This document shows, in pieces, positions 25,101-36,423 of a DNA stretch of 64,000 nucleotides. Position 1 is the stretch's first letter; each line of letters opens with the position of its first letter. The stretch lies in the NCBI RefSeq assembly GCF_036373705.1, contig NC_089866.1, forward strand, positions 20,808,501-20,872,500, given 5' to 3'. Both the position numbers and the translations under genes were made by a program. This DNA comes from Amia ocellicauda (lineage: Eukaryota > Chordata > Actinopteri > Amiiformes > Amiidae). The notes beneath the pieces were generated by a model that saw only the letters and a list, made by a program, of their open reading frames with translations, ran no database searches and was not told where the DNA came from.

Positions 25101-28100
25101 CCAGTCCTAAATACAAATATTATTTTTCCCATCAAAATGGCATATAGGGCACATTCTGAGGTTCACACTATGGAGTTCTGCAGTTTTAATGCCTTATGTT
25201 TTTATTGCATGTTTTTGAATGTATAGTTTGGTTTCTTTCTGTTGGCTCCAGATCCATGAAGGTGTAACGATGAAATCCATTCAACAATATCATGGATTGA
25301 TGAATCCCCATCAACTTCCCTCCCCTAAAATTTTCAATTTGTAATATGTTTGCAGTCTGAAAGCCGGTTGTGATCTGTATCGCTCAGTCCGCATTCGTTT
25401 TAATTAATTTTTGTACAGAGAAGCAGAACGGTATGAACGCGGGAGGTGGTGTTGCCAAGTCTGAAGAGAATGAGGCAACCCGGCGTGATCCATCAGAGAC
25501 CGATCTATCAAAACGACTAGATTTTGAAGCTGCTTATTTACACTCCACTGCAGACTTGACTCCAGACAGCAATGGTGCTGACAAAGCCCACGTGAAAAAC
25601 GAAACTCGGCGCAAGGTCAAAGTGAAAAAGTCAACAGCAAGAACGTAAGTGAAAGGTTCAGGCCTGGTGCCGTTCCATAACCCAGAGCTGAACTGAACCG
25701 GAACCTGAACGGTCGTCAAACAGCATTTCACAACTTTGTTTTTGACCTTCTGCTGTGTTGTGACCTGGCACACACATTGGCGGGATCAGCATCAGACTGC
25801 TAAACTAATTTATTCTGTCAGCAGTTTAAATTGCTGCAGAATGTCTTGGTTTAGAAGGGCCCCTTCCCCCCTCTGTGCCTCCGCTAACAATGTTTTCTGA
25901 AAATTGATGTTTTGAGATTACATAACTGGTATCTGAGTATAAAATGAATAGATCTACAGTAGTCTATTCATATGCTTGATTAAATGTAACCAACCTGATT
26001 TAGCTAGACAATGCAGATAGTGATTTGCTCTATGGATGTTTTATTTATACGAATACATCTAAAACTAAAGAATTGTGATTTTCCCAAATCTAACTTATCT
26101 GTTGGCTTGACAATCCTGCAGAGGCACTTACTGTGGTCTTTCAATATGGCCGCTCAATGCTTGGGAGTAATATTTGCTAACTTCTCCATTTGCAACCTTT
26201 CCTGGTACCCCAAGTCGCTTGGCTTTTTTTGGTTGACATTTACTTGTTGACTCAATGTTCAGTTATATTAGATCTAGGATATGAAAACATTTGGAGGCTA
26301 CTGTATTTAGGATCTTCAAATATTTTAACAAATTAAGAGTTCAATTAAATGGTGCATGCATTAGGTTATAAAGTAGTGGCTTGATCTAGTATATGCATGT
26401 TACTCATCCCATACTAAGATTTTCAAAGGCTTGTTTTATATCCACTTGAAACATAGTTTTGTCTTTTCTTGCAGAGCGGACAATAAAAACTCCCAAAACC
26501 GAAAAGTCACTGACTATTTCCCTGTAAGAAGAAGCTCTAGGAAAAGCAAAGCAGAATTGAAGGTCAGCTCTGGCTAAAAGAGGTTTTGTTACCAATGACT
26601 GAGTATCCAATTAAAATTTAAAACAAGGATTTAATTTTACAAACGTATTAAACTGAAGATGCTTAACTTTTATGAAAGCTTCCATCTTGTGTGGGGTTTC
26701 TTTCAGGAAGATAATGTGGAGTTTTGAAGACAAGTATTTTGACCCTCCCAAACCGGTTTTATTTACAGCAGTGGCTAATGTGATTAGTTGCTGTTTCCAT
26801 TAAACTTAACGCTTTTTGTTCTTGACTATTTTTACATAATGCAGTGTTGTGTGGAACTCTAAACACTTGAAAAAATGCAAAAACAATATCCTAACCTGAG
26901 CACTACAATATTGCTATATCCTTGAATGCAGTGCTACAGCCTGCAAGTCCGTTGTACTTATTGCCATACATCTGCACTGCTTTTGGGTTGACTATAATGA
27001 ATACTTGTGTTCTGCCCACAGTGTGAGGAAAAGAAACACATTGACGAATTAATAAAGAGTGGAATCGAAGAAGGAATGGAGGTAATGCATTATGAAATCA
27101 AATTCACAATTTCGATTGTGTATATATTTTTGTATTTGTGTCTCTGGCGCTCATTCTGGCAGGTTGTTTTAAGTATTGATTTAATGTGATTTAATCTGAA
27201 ATATGCCACAGATAATCTCTTGTATGTGGGTTTAAAATGCATCAATCCCCCAACTGCATTTTGAATCAAGAGTTGCCATGGTTTGTAACCGTGAGGAGAT
27301 GCAGTGGTTTAATTCTATCTTTGTAGAGCTAGATCTCAATGTTTTGTGTGCAGCATTAATTGAACACTTAAATACTTATGGCAGCCATAGCTGAGATGCA
27401 ACATGTTATGAGTATGTTGCACTTGTTTAAATTTAATTGGAGACATGAGTAAATATATTGACCATTCTTCTACTAAAAGTGTTACCGTGAGTGTAATAAA
27501 GCATTTATTTCAACCTCTTCGGCTTCAACAGGTTCAGCACATCGAAGGAAAAGGCAGAGGAGTGTTTGCCTCCAAATGTTTCCGGAAAGGCCAGTTTGTG
27601 GTTGAATATCATGGAGACCTTCTACAGATTACAGATGCTAAAAAGAGAGAAGCTATGTATGCACAGGACCCCTCAACTGGCTGCTACATGTATTACTTCC
27701 AGTATCTCACCAAAACCTACTGGTATGTGTTAAGACCTTTCTTCATTTTTATTTGACCGTCTAAGTGTTGTCCTTGAATTTAGAGCATCGCTTTGGTTAG
27801 AAGTGTGCACCAGTCGCTTAATTCATATAGTGGATACAATTTGCATTTATTTTTTTGCGGGGTTCTAAAGTCATTGAAAGTTTAACATGGTCTGCTGTTC
27901 AAAGCCATTTCTCCCTTTGATCTTAAAGCAGAATACTGCATCTGTTTTATTAAGCAAGGTACAAGGCCAAGGTGTCGGTTTTTGTGATCTGAAATGTTTC
28001 CCTAGTCGCTCAGCTCATTTTATCTTGACTTCTTTTTAGTGTGGACGCGACAAAGGAAACCAGTCGTCTCGGAAGACTCATAAACCACAGTAAAAATGGG

Positions 28101-28250
28101 AACTGTCAAACCAAACTCCATGACATTAATGGAATACCTCACCTAATACTCGTGGCCTCCAGGGACATAGACGAAGGGGAGGAGCTGCTTTATGACTACG
28201 GTGACCGGAGCAAAGCCTCCATTGCAGCTCACCCCTGGCTAAAGCAATGA
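22185..28250 (+). CDS. KMT5A: KMT5A (SET8/PR-Set7) histone H4K20 monomethyltransferase, 8 coding exons, 347 aa
   Basis: Monomethylates H4 Lys20 in chromatin, acting in cell-cycle control and DNA replication licensing. Coding exons: 22185-22194, 23439-23539, 24343-24499, 25419-25644, 26475-26562, 27022-27081, 27532-27722, 28040-28250. The sum is 1044 nt, in frame, ending in TGA. Exon 1 codes only MAK plus one base. The N-terminal half is basic and disordered-looking. Residues 173-184 read NRKVTDYFPVRR, a PIP-box degron with TD and a basic residue at +4, as used for CRL4-Cdt2 destruction. The SET domain (about 215-347) contains EGKGRGVFA, FVVEYHGDL, RLINHSKNGNCQ (N293, H294) and ELLYDYGDRS, so all core motifs are present. 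It is shorter than the human long form (393 aa), mainly in the N-terminal tail. Poly(A) signals at 28864-28869 and near 29636 are candidates for the 3' end. Confidence 0.95.
23210..23412 (+). promoter_or_regulatory. KMT5A: GC-rich island inside KMT5A intron 1, possible second promoter
   Basis: A short CpG-dense block directly upstream of coding exon 2 contains GGCGCGCC, several GC-box-like runs, GCTCACGTGGG and a YY1-type AACATGGCGG at 23308-23317. A good donor (GTAAGAT) begins at 23410, which could splice an alternative first exon to exon 3. The ATG at 23311 opens only a 12-codon frame. A second frame starting at 23349 runs to that donor but is out of phase with exon 3. If used, the promoter would therefore give a 5' UTR variant or internal initiation. 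Human KMT5A also makes isoforms with different first exons. Confidence 0.4.
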
Positions 28251-29930
28251 TGAACCTTTTCTTTTTTTCTTGCAAATATGTACAATGAAGGGAATATTCT
28301 ACAAATTTTACTTAAGGATTAGAAATCATTTTAAATACTAGAAATTGCCTTAGCAGCTGAGAGTGTGTGTGTGTGTGTGTGACTGGAGGAGGGGAGGTGG
28401 GGGACAATTTAAAAGATGTCGAGGCAATCTTTAAATGTGTCCCAGATCGATACTTTTTATATATATAAATCTAGATGTTGATGCTAGATTTCAAAGCATT
28501 TTGTATATTTTGTATACAGGTAGGTCAGTGCTTCCAAAGCATGCAGGTGTAGTACAGGACTTATGCATTTTTATACAAATTCTTATTCTATATTCTGGTA
28601 GTTATGAGACTAGACTGGCATATGCTTAGCAATAATTTATGGTACCAGAAGGTTTCGGGTTGTTACAAAATAGCTAAGGTATGCATACGTGTCCTATATA
28701 TATTTAAAAAGAAACTGGAATGTGATTCCTGTCATTAAACTTGCAAGTTTTTTTTAGTTTTGCCATGATGCGTGTAGTCATTTTAAGAACTTGAAGAAAT
28801 TCTGTACCTCTAACACACAGCTATTAAATGTTCACAACCAAATGCTTCATGTGAAAGTATTTAAATAAATCTCTATGCTGGTTTAAGTGCAGTTAAATCT
28901 GATTTTTATATGCATTTTCATATTTATAAAACTAAGGGCTTTCCCAACTTTTTTTTAATTATCTACTTTTGTTTAGATAAGCATATAATGTGTTCAATTA
29001 CAAAATGTCTTGAAGTTCCAAATTGTTGAGCAGGAATATGTGAGTAATACTTGAAACCGTTTACTGGCTTGTTTTTAAAAGTTATAATGCAGCAAACTTA
29101 ATCTTGCAAGATTTTTTTTTTTTTTTTAAACGAGAAACAAAAAATACATTGTACAAAAGCGTGATATTGGAGTTAGAAATGTAGAAAGCAGACTTCAGGT
29201 TTTTTAGTATGGTTTAGTCACACAATATTGACAAAATACAACAATTAGGTGATCGTAGCAGAACAATTTGCTACTTTTGTAATGCTTATTTGCACAATGG
29301 ATGTAGGCATTTACAGGCAGTTCTCAACTTTGTGATTGACTGGTTTTGCTTTACTATACAGATAGCCAAGGGGGGTGGGGGGTGTGGTGGAATAAATAAG
29401 TTATTGGCAACAATCTCCAGTGCACAATTTTAAAAGCCCTGTACACTTAAAGTACCAATAATCGAGTGTTGGTACTAAACTTTGTTTGCATGTTCTAGTT
29501 AAAATGCTTTAAACTATCACTGTGTAGTGGTATATAATTTGCACAAAGATTCCAGTTTCATTCATAACTTAACATTTGTCTTTTAGTCTTCCTTGGAATG
29601 AAATTCCACTTTGATCCTCCGTGTGAATCTACTTTAAATAAATTCAAAAACATTTCCACCTCAGATTGGCCTGAATATATTCCATGACAAATTCCATCTC
29701 CAATACCCTCTTTCAGGGTGACTTGATAAATGGGTATTCATATCACTCTGGCCTCAATGCTGTGCATCAGGTGCTACAACAGATTTCTATAAGATTTCTA
29801 TATTCCCATTCAGTTTATTGATGGTTATTTTTTTGTATTGTGTGGGCTCAAACACTTATGCTCTATGGAATACTGGTTTCCATTAATTAGAAAACAATAC
29901 TGCTCACAATTACACCAGAATAGTGGTTAT
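28251..29930 (+). other. KMT5A 3' untranslated region and KMT5A-RILPL2 tail-to-tail spacer
   Basis: AT-rich sequence with poly(A)-signal hexamers at 28864-28869 and about 29636. A (GT)n run lies at 28363-28381. No coding exon is seen. The RILPL2 3' end converges from the right. Confidence 0.6.
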
Positions 29931-29975
29931 CCTTGATAATAATGTTACTTGGATGTCATCCCTCTGATCTCCTGA

Positions 29976-32793
29976 TTACTTCCTACTGAAAGAGAACCTG
30001 CAAAACAAACAAACGCGTCAACATATGAGCAGGGCTGTGGAACCACATCGCTCTGACTGGCATTTTTGCGAGACTGGTTTAATTGCAGTAATACACTAAT
30101 CATCGACCTGTTTGTACTTGAATCAAATGGCATGTAATGCATTTCTTACACATCCACAGATCAAAGGAAATCCAAGAAACCAAACACAGCCCAGCACTTG
30201 CATTGTGTGTGTTCAAATAGCCGTCAATAACAGTGGAACGTCAGGGAATTTGAAAGTTGTTGAAATCCGTGCAGCTTATGCGTAACTGAAAATAGCCATG
30301 TTGACCAGTGTTATCAGTCAGCCGTGACATCCTATTGGCTCTTCCCTTCAATTACTGTAGAAAACAGGAGCTGGTCACAAGCCAACCCTAACAACATTTT
30401 CAGCTGGTAATGACAAGCAACATGCGGCTCGTATATCTACAGCCCAGAACCTTCCTGAACAGCGATGGAAAAACAGTTTTCCTTACAAGCCTTGGAATGG
30501 AAGCCATGCACAACATAGTTGCAAGTCCTAGGCAGCCTAGAAACCATTTCTTTAAACAAAGCACTCATGGGGGGTTTGTTTAACAAGCTCCTCCCACATC
30601 CCCCATTTCTCACACTATCTACAGTGCTAACGTGCACGTGGAAGTGAACCTGTTGTAGGTCCATTGAATGACTTGTTCATCCAAAAGCCGCCACCTTAGT
30701 GTGGAAGAAAGAATTAAAACGGATCAATGTTTTTGACCATTTATGTCACATCTGCCACCTGTTAAAAATTAAACTGTGAACACTTACAGCTTTCTGATGG
30801 TCGTCTTCTCTTCTTTAACATTCACTGTGCTGGGTGCGGATGAAGCCGTCTGGAGATCCACTTCTACCATGGGCGGTTCGCTCTGAGGCAGGATCCCGCT
30901 AGAGAGAAATTCCACACCGTTTTATGACCCGTTTCTTTGGTTTACCCTTCCCCCCACAGAGGACCCGTTTCTAGGGGAGACGTAGAGCACACCAGAGCCA
31001 TGCTGACCTCTTGTACATTTGCAGCTCCTCTTGTGCCACCAGCAGCTGAGCTTTGAGCTGGTTGCGTTCCTGGAGCACGTCCTTCAGCTCCTGCAGTGTA
31101 AACCGGGGCCGGTCCGGGTCCTTGAGGTCCACTATCAGCTTGTTTGGCCCAATCATTTGCTGTGAAATATAAATCAGAGTTGTATGTTTGACCGAATACA
31201 ACAACGTTTTTGTGAGACGTACTGTAGCTTATTGTAGACTCAAACCTACTCGAGCACTACTTTTTCCCTGTATGAAATCCTACAGGTCACACACACAAAT
31301 CCTTTTATTGGGGCAGTCCTTTCCTGGAAAAAATAATCTTAAAGGAGTCAACCAAGACCCAATTCCTAATGATTTTCTTTTCCCCCCATTTTGGCTATAG
31401 TTACTCAGAAGAAAATCTGAAAACTTTAGCTTTAAATATCATGGAGGCATTATGGTGTTTTAGTCTTGATGCAAAACTGCAACTATATAGAAACTTAAGT
31501 TTCTACAAGTACAATTGATGTGCATATTCCATACAACATCTTTAGACACAGCTCTCTGTAGATGTGTATGCTTCGATGTGTCCCACTGCATGATCAGTTC
31601 AGCTGTAGGAGCAACACTGGTCAGTTACAAATTAGCTGTATCCTACTGTTAGCTTTCTTGATAATCAGTTCTTCCTACCATATCCTAAATGTTTGTTGAA
31701 ATAGAAGGAACTCATCCTGGGTGCCCAGTATTGCAACTGGAGTAATGATCCACTTAAGTAACGCTTTAAAATTATACATTCAGCGATGAACCAGAAAATA
31801 GAGGTGCGGTTTTTCTCTTCTTCAAATGCTATTTTTACACCTGACAAGTCACGCTCTGTCAATATTGTAATTAGCATTACACAAACTGCGCAGAGGCTGC
31901 TAGGGACAGAGCAGATGGACTGGAAACGCATTTATCTGAGACGGCATCGACAGCACTCAGCAAATCTAGTCTGGGAAAATGTCCCAAGGTGTCATTACCT
32001 CGCTCTTATAATTGAAGGTGCGTTTTCACAAGTCAAAGTGTAGATTTCATTTCATTTCATTAATGGTACAAAACGTAGCTAACTTGTATGTTATTGTTAC
32101 TATCTGTATAAGATAATAAGCCGAATAACTCGAATTAGGACAATTTAAAAACTCTATACTGATACTTTTAAATCAAATATTTTGTCAAAACAAAGAAACC
32201 AAAAAACACCACAATAATATATGATATAAATATGAAATTGACTAGCATGAAGTACTACATATTTCTAAAATACAAAAAAACATTAATTGTATTCACTTTA
32301 CTGAAAAGTTAATATCTACTCCATAGCCTTCTGGAAAGGTACATAAACAAGCTCTGGACATCTTATTTTACAGATCATCAAAATGATCAAAGGACAAGCC
32401 GCATTAGTGCGCTATATGCAATGTTTGCTGTCAAAGCTCAACAAATACAGAAATATGACAGAAATGAAAGAACTGGTCGTGATTTGTGTTGGCACTCACT
32501 GGTCCCTGCCCGTCGGTGAACCCCTGTCCCAGGAGCCTGTCCAGCTCTCGCCTCAGATTGTCCCGCTCCATCTTCAGCTCCTCCACGGTGAGGCTGGACT
32601 TGTCCACCAGCGTCTCAAACATCTCCAGGACCCGGACGATTTTGAACTGCAGCTCGGACACCTCTTCTCCCGAGCTGCTGATCTTCAGCAAGTCTCTCCC
32701 GATCACGTACGAAATATCATACACGTCTTCCACCGTCAGTTCAAACGCGTCCTTTTCAAACGCCACGGCGGGGGCAGAGTCCGGCTCCTCCAT
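29976..32793 (-). CDS. RILPL2: RILPL2, RILP-like protein 2 (4 exons, 192 aa)
   Basis: Adaptor that binds LRRK2-phosphorylated Rab8/Rab10 and myosin Va, acting in ciliary and endolysosomal traffic. Exons: 32500-32793, 31008-31159, 30788-30898, 29976-29997, with phases closing to 579 nt. The RH1 domain (about 14-98) contains FELTVEDVYDISYVIGRDL and the EELKMERDNLRREL coiled coil. The RH2 domain (about 102-150) contains DRPRFTLQELKDVLQERN. R115, R117 and K134 correspond to the phospho-Rab-binding R130, R132 and K149 of human RILPL2. The last exon contributes only seven codons and the stop (tail KLFSFSRK), which fits the short basic-aromatic C-terminus of the family. It is head-to-head with SNRNP35, with 862 bp between the outermost ATGs. 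Confidence 0.93.
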
Positions 32794-32799
32794 GGCTCC

Positions 32800-33655
32800 T
32801 GCTGATGCGCACGGGTCGGAAGGGGTTCAGTTGGGTTAATAGGAAAAATGCGTCGGCGCAAGTTTGCAGTCAGCTCGAGTTAGTCTGTTTAGATGTGTAT
32901 CGGATAGTTTGTTTTCTCACAACGTTGCAGACATGGTTCCTCAAGCACTTCTTTGAACTTCCTTCTCTCTGTAACTTCAGCCGACCTGCCCACGCTGAGT
33001 GACGGCGCCCGGGGCCAATCGCTCCGCACAGGGCCGTGTTTGCAGACGGAGTTTCCCATAGTGACAGGTGAAGCCAAGCCGGCAGGCAGAGAAATGTGAG
33101 TTGCATGTGATGTCTGACGTGTTAATGGAGTTTGCAGGTTTTTCCAGCTCAGTAAACTTTAATGTTTTTTTTTTTTTTGGGTTACATTGGATTCTGTAGA
33201 ATCAAGAGTGTACGTCTTTCACCTTATTACTTTGGATAAATGTACCAGTGTAAACATTTGCATGCATTTTCTTATTCAGATTAGATCAATTGCCCAACCT
33301 ATGAATGGTAGCTGTCAAAATAATGCATTTATATAAATGAATAAGTTTGTATCAAAGTAGTCAACACATTGTACAATTCTGTTTTGTTCACATGTGTCTA
33401 CCTGTGTACAAGTTCAACGTGATTAACTGTTTTTTATATATATATATATATATTTATATAATAAAACCTATACACATACAAATGTACTTAATTGTTTGCT
33501 TCTAATATTGCATCCCTGGCCAACCTGGCACCGACACCACGGAACCGAAATCGTGCGAGAACGGCTGGTGTTTCCACACGGAGTGTTTTTTAAGATGCGC
33601 TTCAAACGAGCCGCCTGCGGAATGAGAGCAGTGCTGTAGATCGAATAGGATTTCC
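32800..33655. promoter_or_regulatory. Divergent RILPL2/SNRNP35 promoter interval
   Basis: The interval between the RILPL2 start (minus) and the first SNRNP35 ATG (plus). GC-rich sequence with a GCCAATCG CCAAT box lies at 32990-33040 on the RILPL2 side. An AT-rich middle with a TA repeat (33430-33460) follows, then a moderately GC-rich block at 33515-33650 on the SNRNP35 side. This suggests two back-to-back promoters and not one shared core. Confidence 0.5.
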
Positions 33656-33682
33656 ATGGCGGATTATCAAAAGAAAGAAATC
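33656..33682 (+). CDS. SNRNP35: SNRNP35 upstream exon with an in-frame ATG (alternative N-terminus)
   Basis: ATG at 33656 opens nine codons (MADYQKKEI) and ends in the donor GTAAGTAG. Joined in phase to the acceptor before 34414 it reads on through R into the MSEW start, adding ten residues. No stop interrupts it. The -3 position is T and +4 is G, so the context is middling. The inner ATG at 34417 has A at -3. The outer ATG also lies in a YY1-like CCATGGCGG, so it could be regulatory sequence and not coding. Either start, or both, could be used. Confidence 0.5.
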
Positions 33683-34416
33683 GTAAGTAGAATAAAAACG
33701 TGTTTTTGGTTAAATAAACCGTAGGCTACTCAGAGCTTTGTTCTTAAAATATAAATATTGACTGGTTGATTAATTGCATTTAGAAGCCCACGGACTCCCC
33801 AGTGTAGCTTTCAATGTAACAGCTGAAATGAATACTTATATATCAATACATTAGCTGTATAGTGTATTTTATAAAGATGTTTGCCAACTGTTATAATTTG
33901 GGATGACACAGGCACTGCATCATGTCTCTCCGAAATATGAAATGCCACATAAATAAATAAAATACAAAGTCTGGCAGAAACAGCCTATTCTGGTTTGATT
34001 CAGTTGTCTCAGTGGAACCTTTAGCTTTTCTAATCATGTGAATTTAATATATTGCAGGCATTATTGCTACGGAATTCTTAGTACTGTATGGTGTAGGGTC
34101 AAATAGGTCATTACAAACATCTTGCCCAAAGTGTTATATTGCAATACTTGATAGCAGTGATTGTAGTATATGATAGTATATAAGTTCAAACGCTTTACTG
34201 AAATGTCTGATTGAAAAAATAAATAATACAAAAAAAGTACTTTAAATGTGGAAGCCAATTCAGGATCGGAGCATATATCCAATATTCGTATATACGCTGT
34301 GTATTAAACTTAGGTTAAGGTTAGGGTGTGTAGAAATGTATTGGTGAGGAAACAAGGGGAGAGTACACAGGGATGCCCAACTGATATGCAGTGTTTTTGT
34401 CTTCCCGTCTCAGAGA

Positions 34417-35049
34417 ATGAGTGAGTGGACCCCCGTGGCGACGGTGTACGACCCCCTGAAGGCGGGCAGCATCGACGGCACAGATGTGGAGCCCCACGAC
34501 CGTGCAGTGTGGAGGGCCATGGTGGCTCGCTACGTCCCCAACAAGGCTGTCGTAGGCGACCCCCAGCTCACACTCTTCGTCGCCCGGCTCAACCGCCAGA
34601 CCACAGAGGAGAAGCTGCGGGAAGTCTTCTCCAAATATGGCGACATACGGAGGCTGCGCCTGGTGAGGGACGTGGTCACCGGCTTCTCCAGGGGCTACGC
34701 CTTCATTGAGTACAAGGAGGAACGCTCGCTAATGAAGGCCCACAGAGACGCCAACAAGATGCTGGTGGAGCAGCATGAGTTGTTTGTGGACTTTGAGCAG
34801 GAGAGGACGCTCAAAGGCTGGGTGCCCCGTCGGCTGGGCGGGGGGCTGGGGGGCAAGAAGGAATCGGGACAGCTGAGGTTTGGCGGGCGGGACAGGCCTT
34901 TCCGAAAGCCCATCAATCTGCCCCTGATGTCCAGCGACAGTAGAGCACCGCCCCAGGATCGGCCGCGTGACAGGAGGTGGGAGAAGGGAGGAGAGAGGGA
35001 TGAGAGGCACAGAGACCGGGATCGTGACAGAGACAGAGACAGATCCCCT

Positions 35050-35082
<33 letters not shown>

Positions 35083-35265
35083 CGGGACCGGGTGAGGGAG
35101 AGGAAGGAAGAGCGAGAGAGGGCGAGAGAACGGAGTGACAGGGAGTGGCAGAAAGACAAGAAAGGCAGCAAGAGAGAAAGAGAGAGGAGCAAGGAGAGGG
35201 AATCGAGGAGAGAAAAGGATGAGGGCCGACGCAGGGACAAGGACAGGCACAAAGACAGGAGGTGA
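34417..35265 (+). CDS. SNRNP35: SNRNP35, U11/U12 snRNP 35 kDa protein (282 aa)
   Basis: Component of the U11 snRNP (a U1-70K counterpart) of the minor U12-type spliceosome, in the nucleus. The frame is uninterrupted in one exon whose acceptor (CCCGTCTCAG) lies at 34404-34413. The N-terminal segment DPLKAGSIDGTD and HDRAVWRAM is the family signature. An RRM follows with RNP2 LFVARL at residues 53-58 and RNP1 RGYAFIEY at 92-99, then VPRRLGGGLGGKKESGQL and FGGRDRPFRKPINLP, which also match the family. The tail from about 185 is built almost entirely of RD, RE and RS repeats. The protein is longer than human (246 aa), all in this tail. A poly(A) signal AATAAA is at 35798-35803. Confidence 0.95.
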
Positions 35266-35799
35266 ACTGTGGGGCGACTTCTCTACAGGATGTGTCCACG
35301 CCGGATGACTAAAGCAGTCAAAATTACAGAACTGACAATCTGTACTGTTTATGGCATTCATAGAACCCATGGTGGCATTCAGGCATTGTAAAACACATAT
35401 CATCGTGCAGCAGTATTGCCATATCCTCTAGGCAGGAGCCACTGATGCAGCTATTTTAAAAGGGCTAAAGTAACTAAAGGAGGAAAGTAAAAGACTTCAG
35501 TCTGTGGACTCAAACTTGTGCCCTCAAACTCAGAAATGATGCGTCAAGGAATCCGAGGAGCTCAGTGTTACTCAGTCTTTGCTCCTCTCTACTTTCTAGT
35601 GGCAAATTGACACTGATGTAAGCCTGTAACAGAAGGATGCAGTCTTTGTATTATTTCTCCTGTGAAATGGGCTTGTTTATATTACTGTATGATGTTCCAA
35701 AGGGCAATAATGTCTGCTAATGTATCACCCCCCAGCCCATTGACTTTGCTGTAACATGCCACTTGTGTGACAGTTGAAACTAACAGCATTTCTAATCAA

Positions 35800-36391
35800 T
35801 AAAGCAATGCTGGGTGATTTTTTTTTTAGTGTTAAAATAATGGATAATTTTGTTTCATTGCACAATAATCAGATATACAGGACTATTTTTGCTTTAGAAG
35901 GTACATTTAGTGGAGGTCACAATCTTCTACCATTGACAATTTGAATAGGATTCTTTATATAGTGTAGAGCTCTTTGGTGTCTCTGAAGGGGATGCTGCTT
36001 GTCTGCAATGCTTGCTGCATATTACTGGGGGCTACTGCAATATATGTGTAAACAGTTTTGCTTATGAAAAGATTATAAGTACTTTATTAAGCAGGCATGT
36101 ATGGAGTCCATATCATATTAGTGACCTGAAAAACAAGAGTATTTCCAAGGCACCCTTCACTTTTTAAATCCCTATCAATATCTACAATAATACAAAAAAA
36201 GAAAGTGCCTTTATGGAGAAAAGCTAAAGCATGTACAATAGAATTGCAAACAAAATTGACATTCTTAACAATATACACCTTCACACAGTTTTGTTTCTTT
36301 TAGGATAAGCTGGATGTCAAGTACAAGATTACAGCATCACAATGTTTTCTTGCTAGAATATAAGGCCAGAGCAGTTATGGAAAAAAAATCC

Positions 36392-36423
<32 letters not shown>

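Noticed and set aside
34310-34330. Telomere-like TTAGGTTAAGGTTAGGG in the SNRNP35 intron
   Set aside because: Only about three degenerate units; too short to be an interstitial telomere.
34695-35403. Long minus-strand open frames (185, 224 and 128 codons) opposite SNRNP35
   Set aside because: They are the complement of the low-complexity Asp/Arg repeat region and encode only Ser/Leu or Pro/Val runs, with no splice or promoter support.
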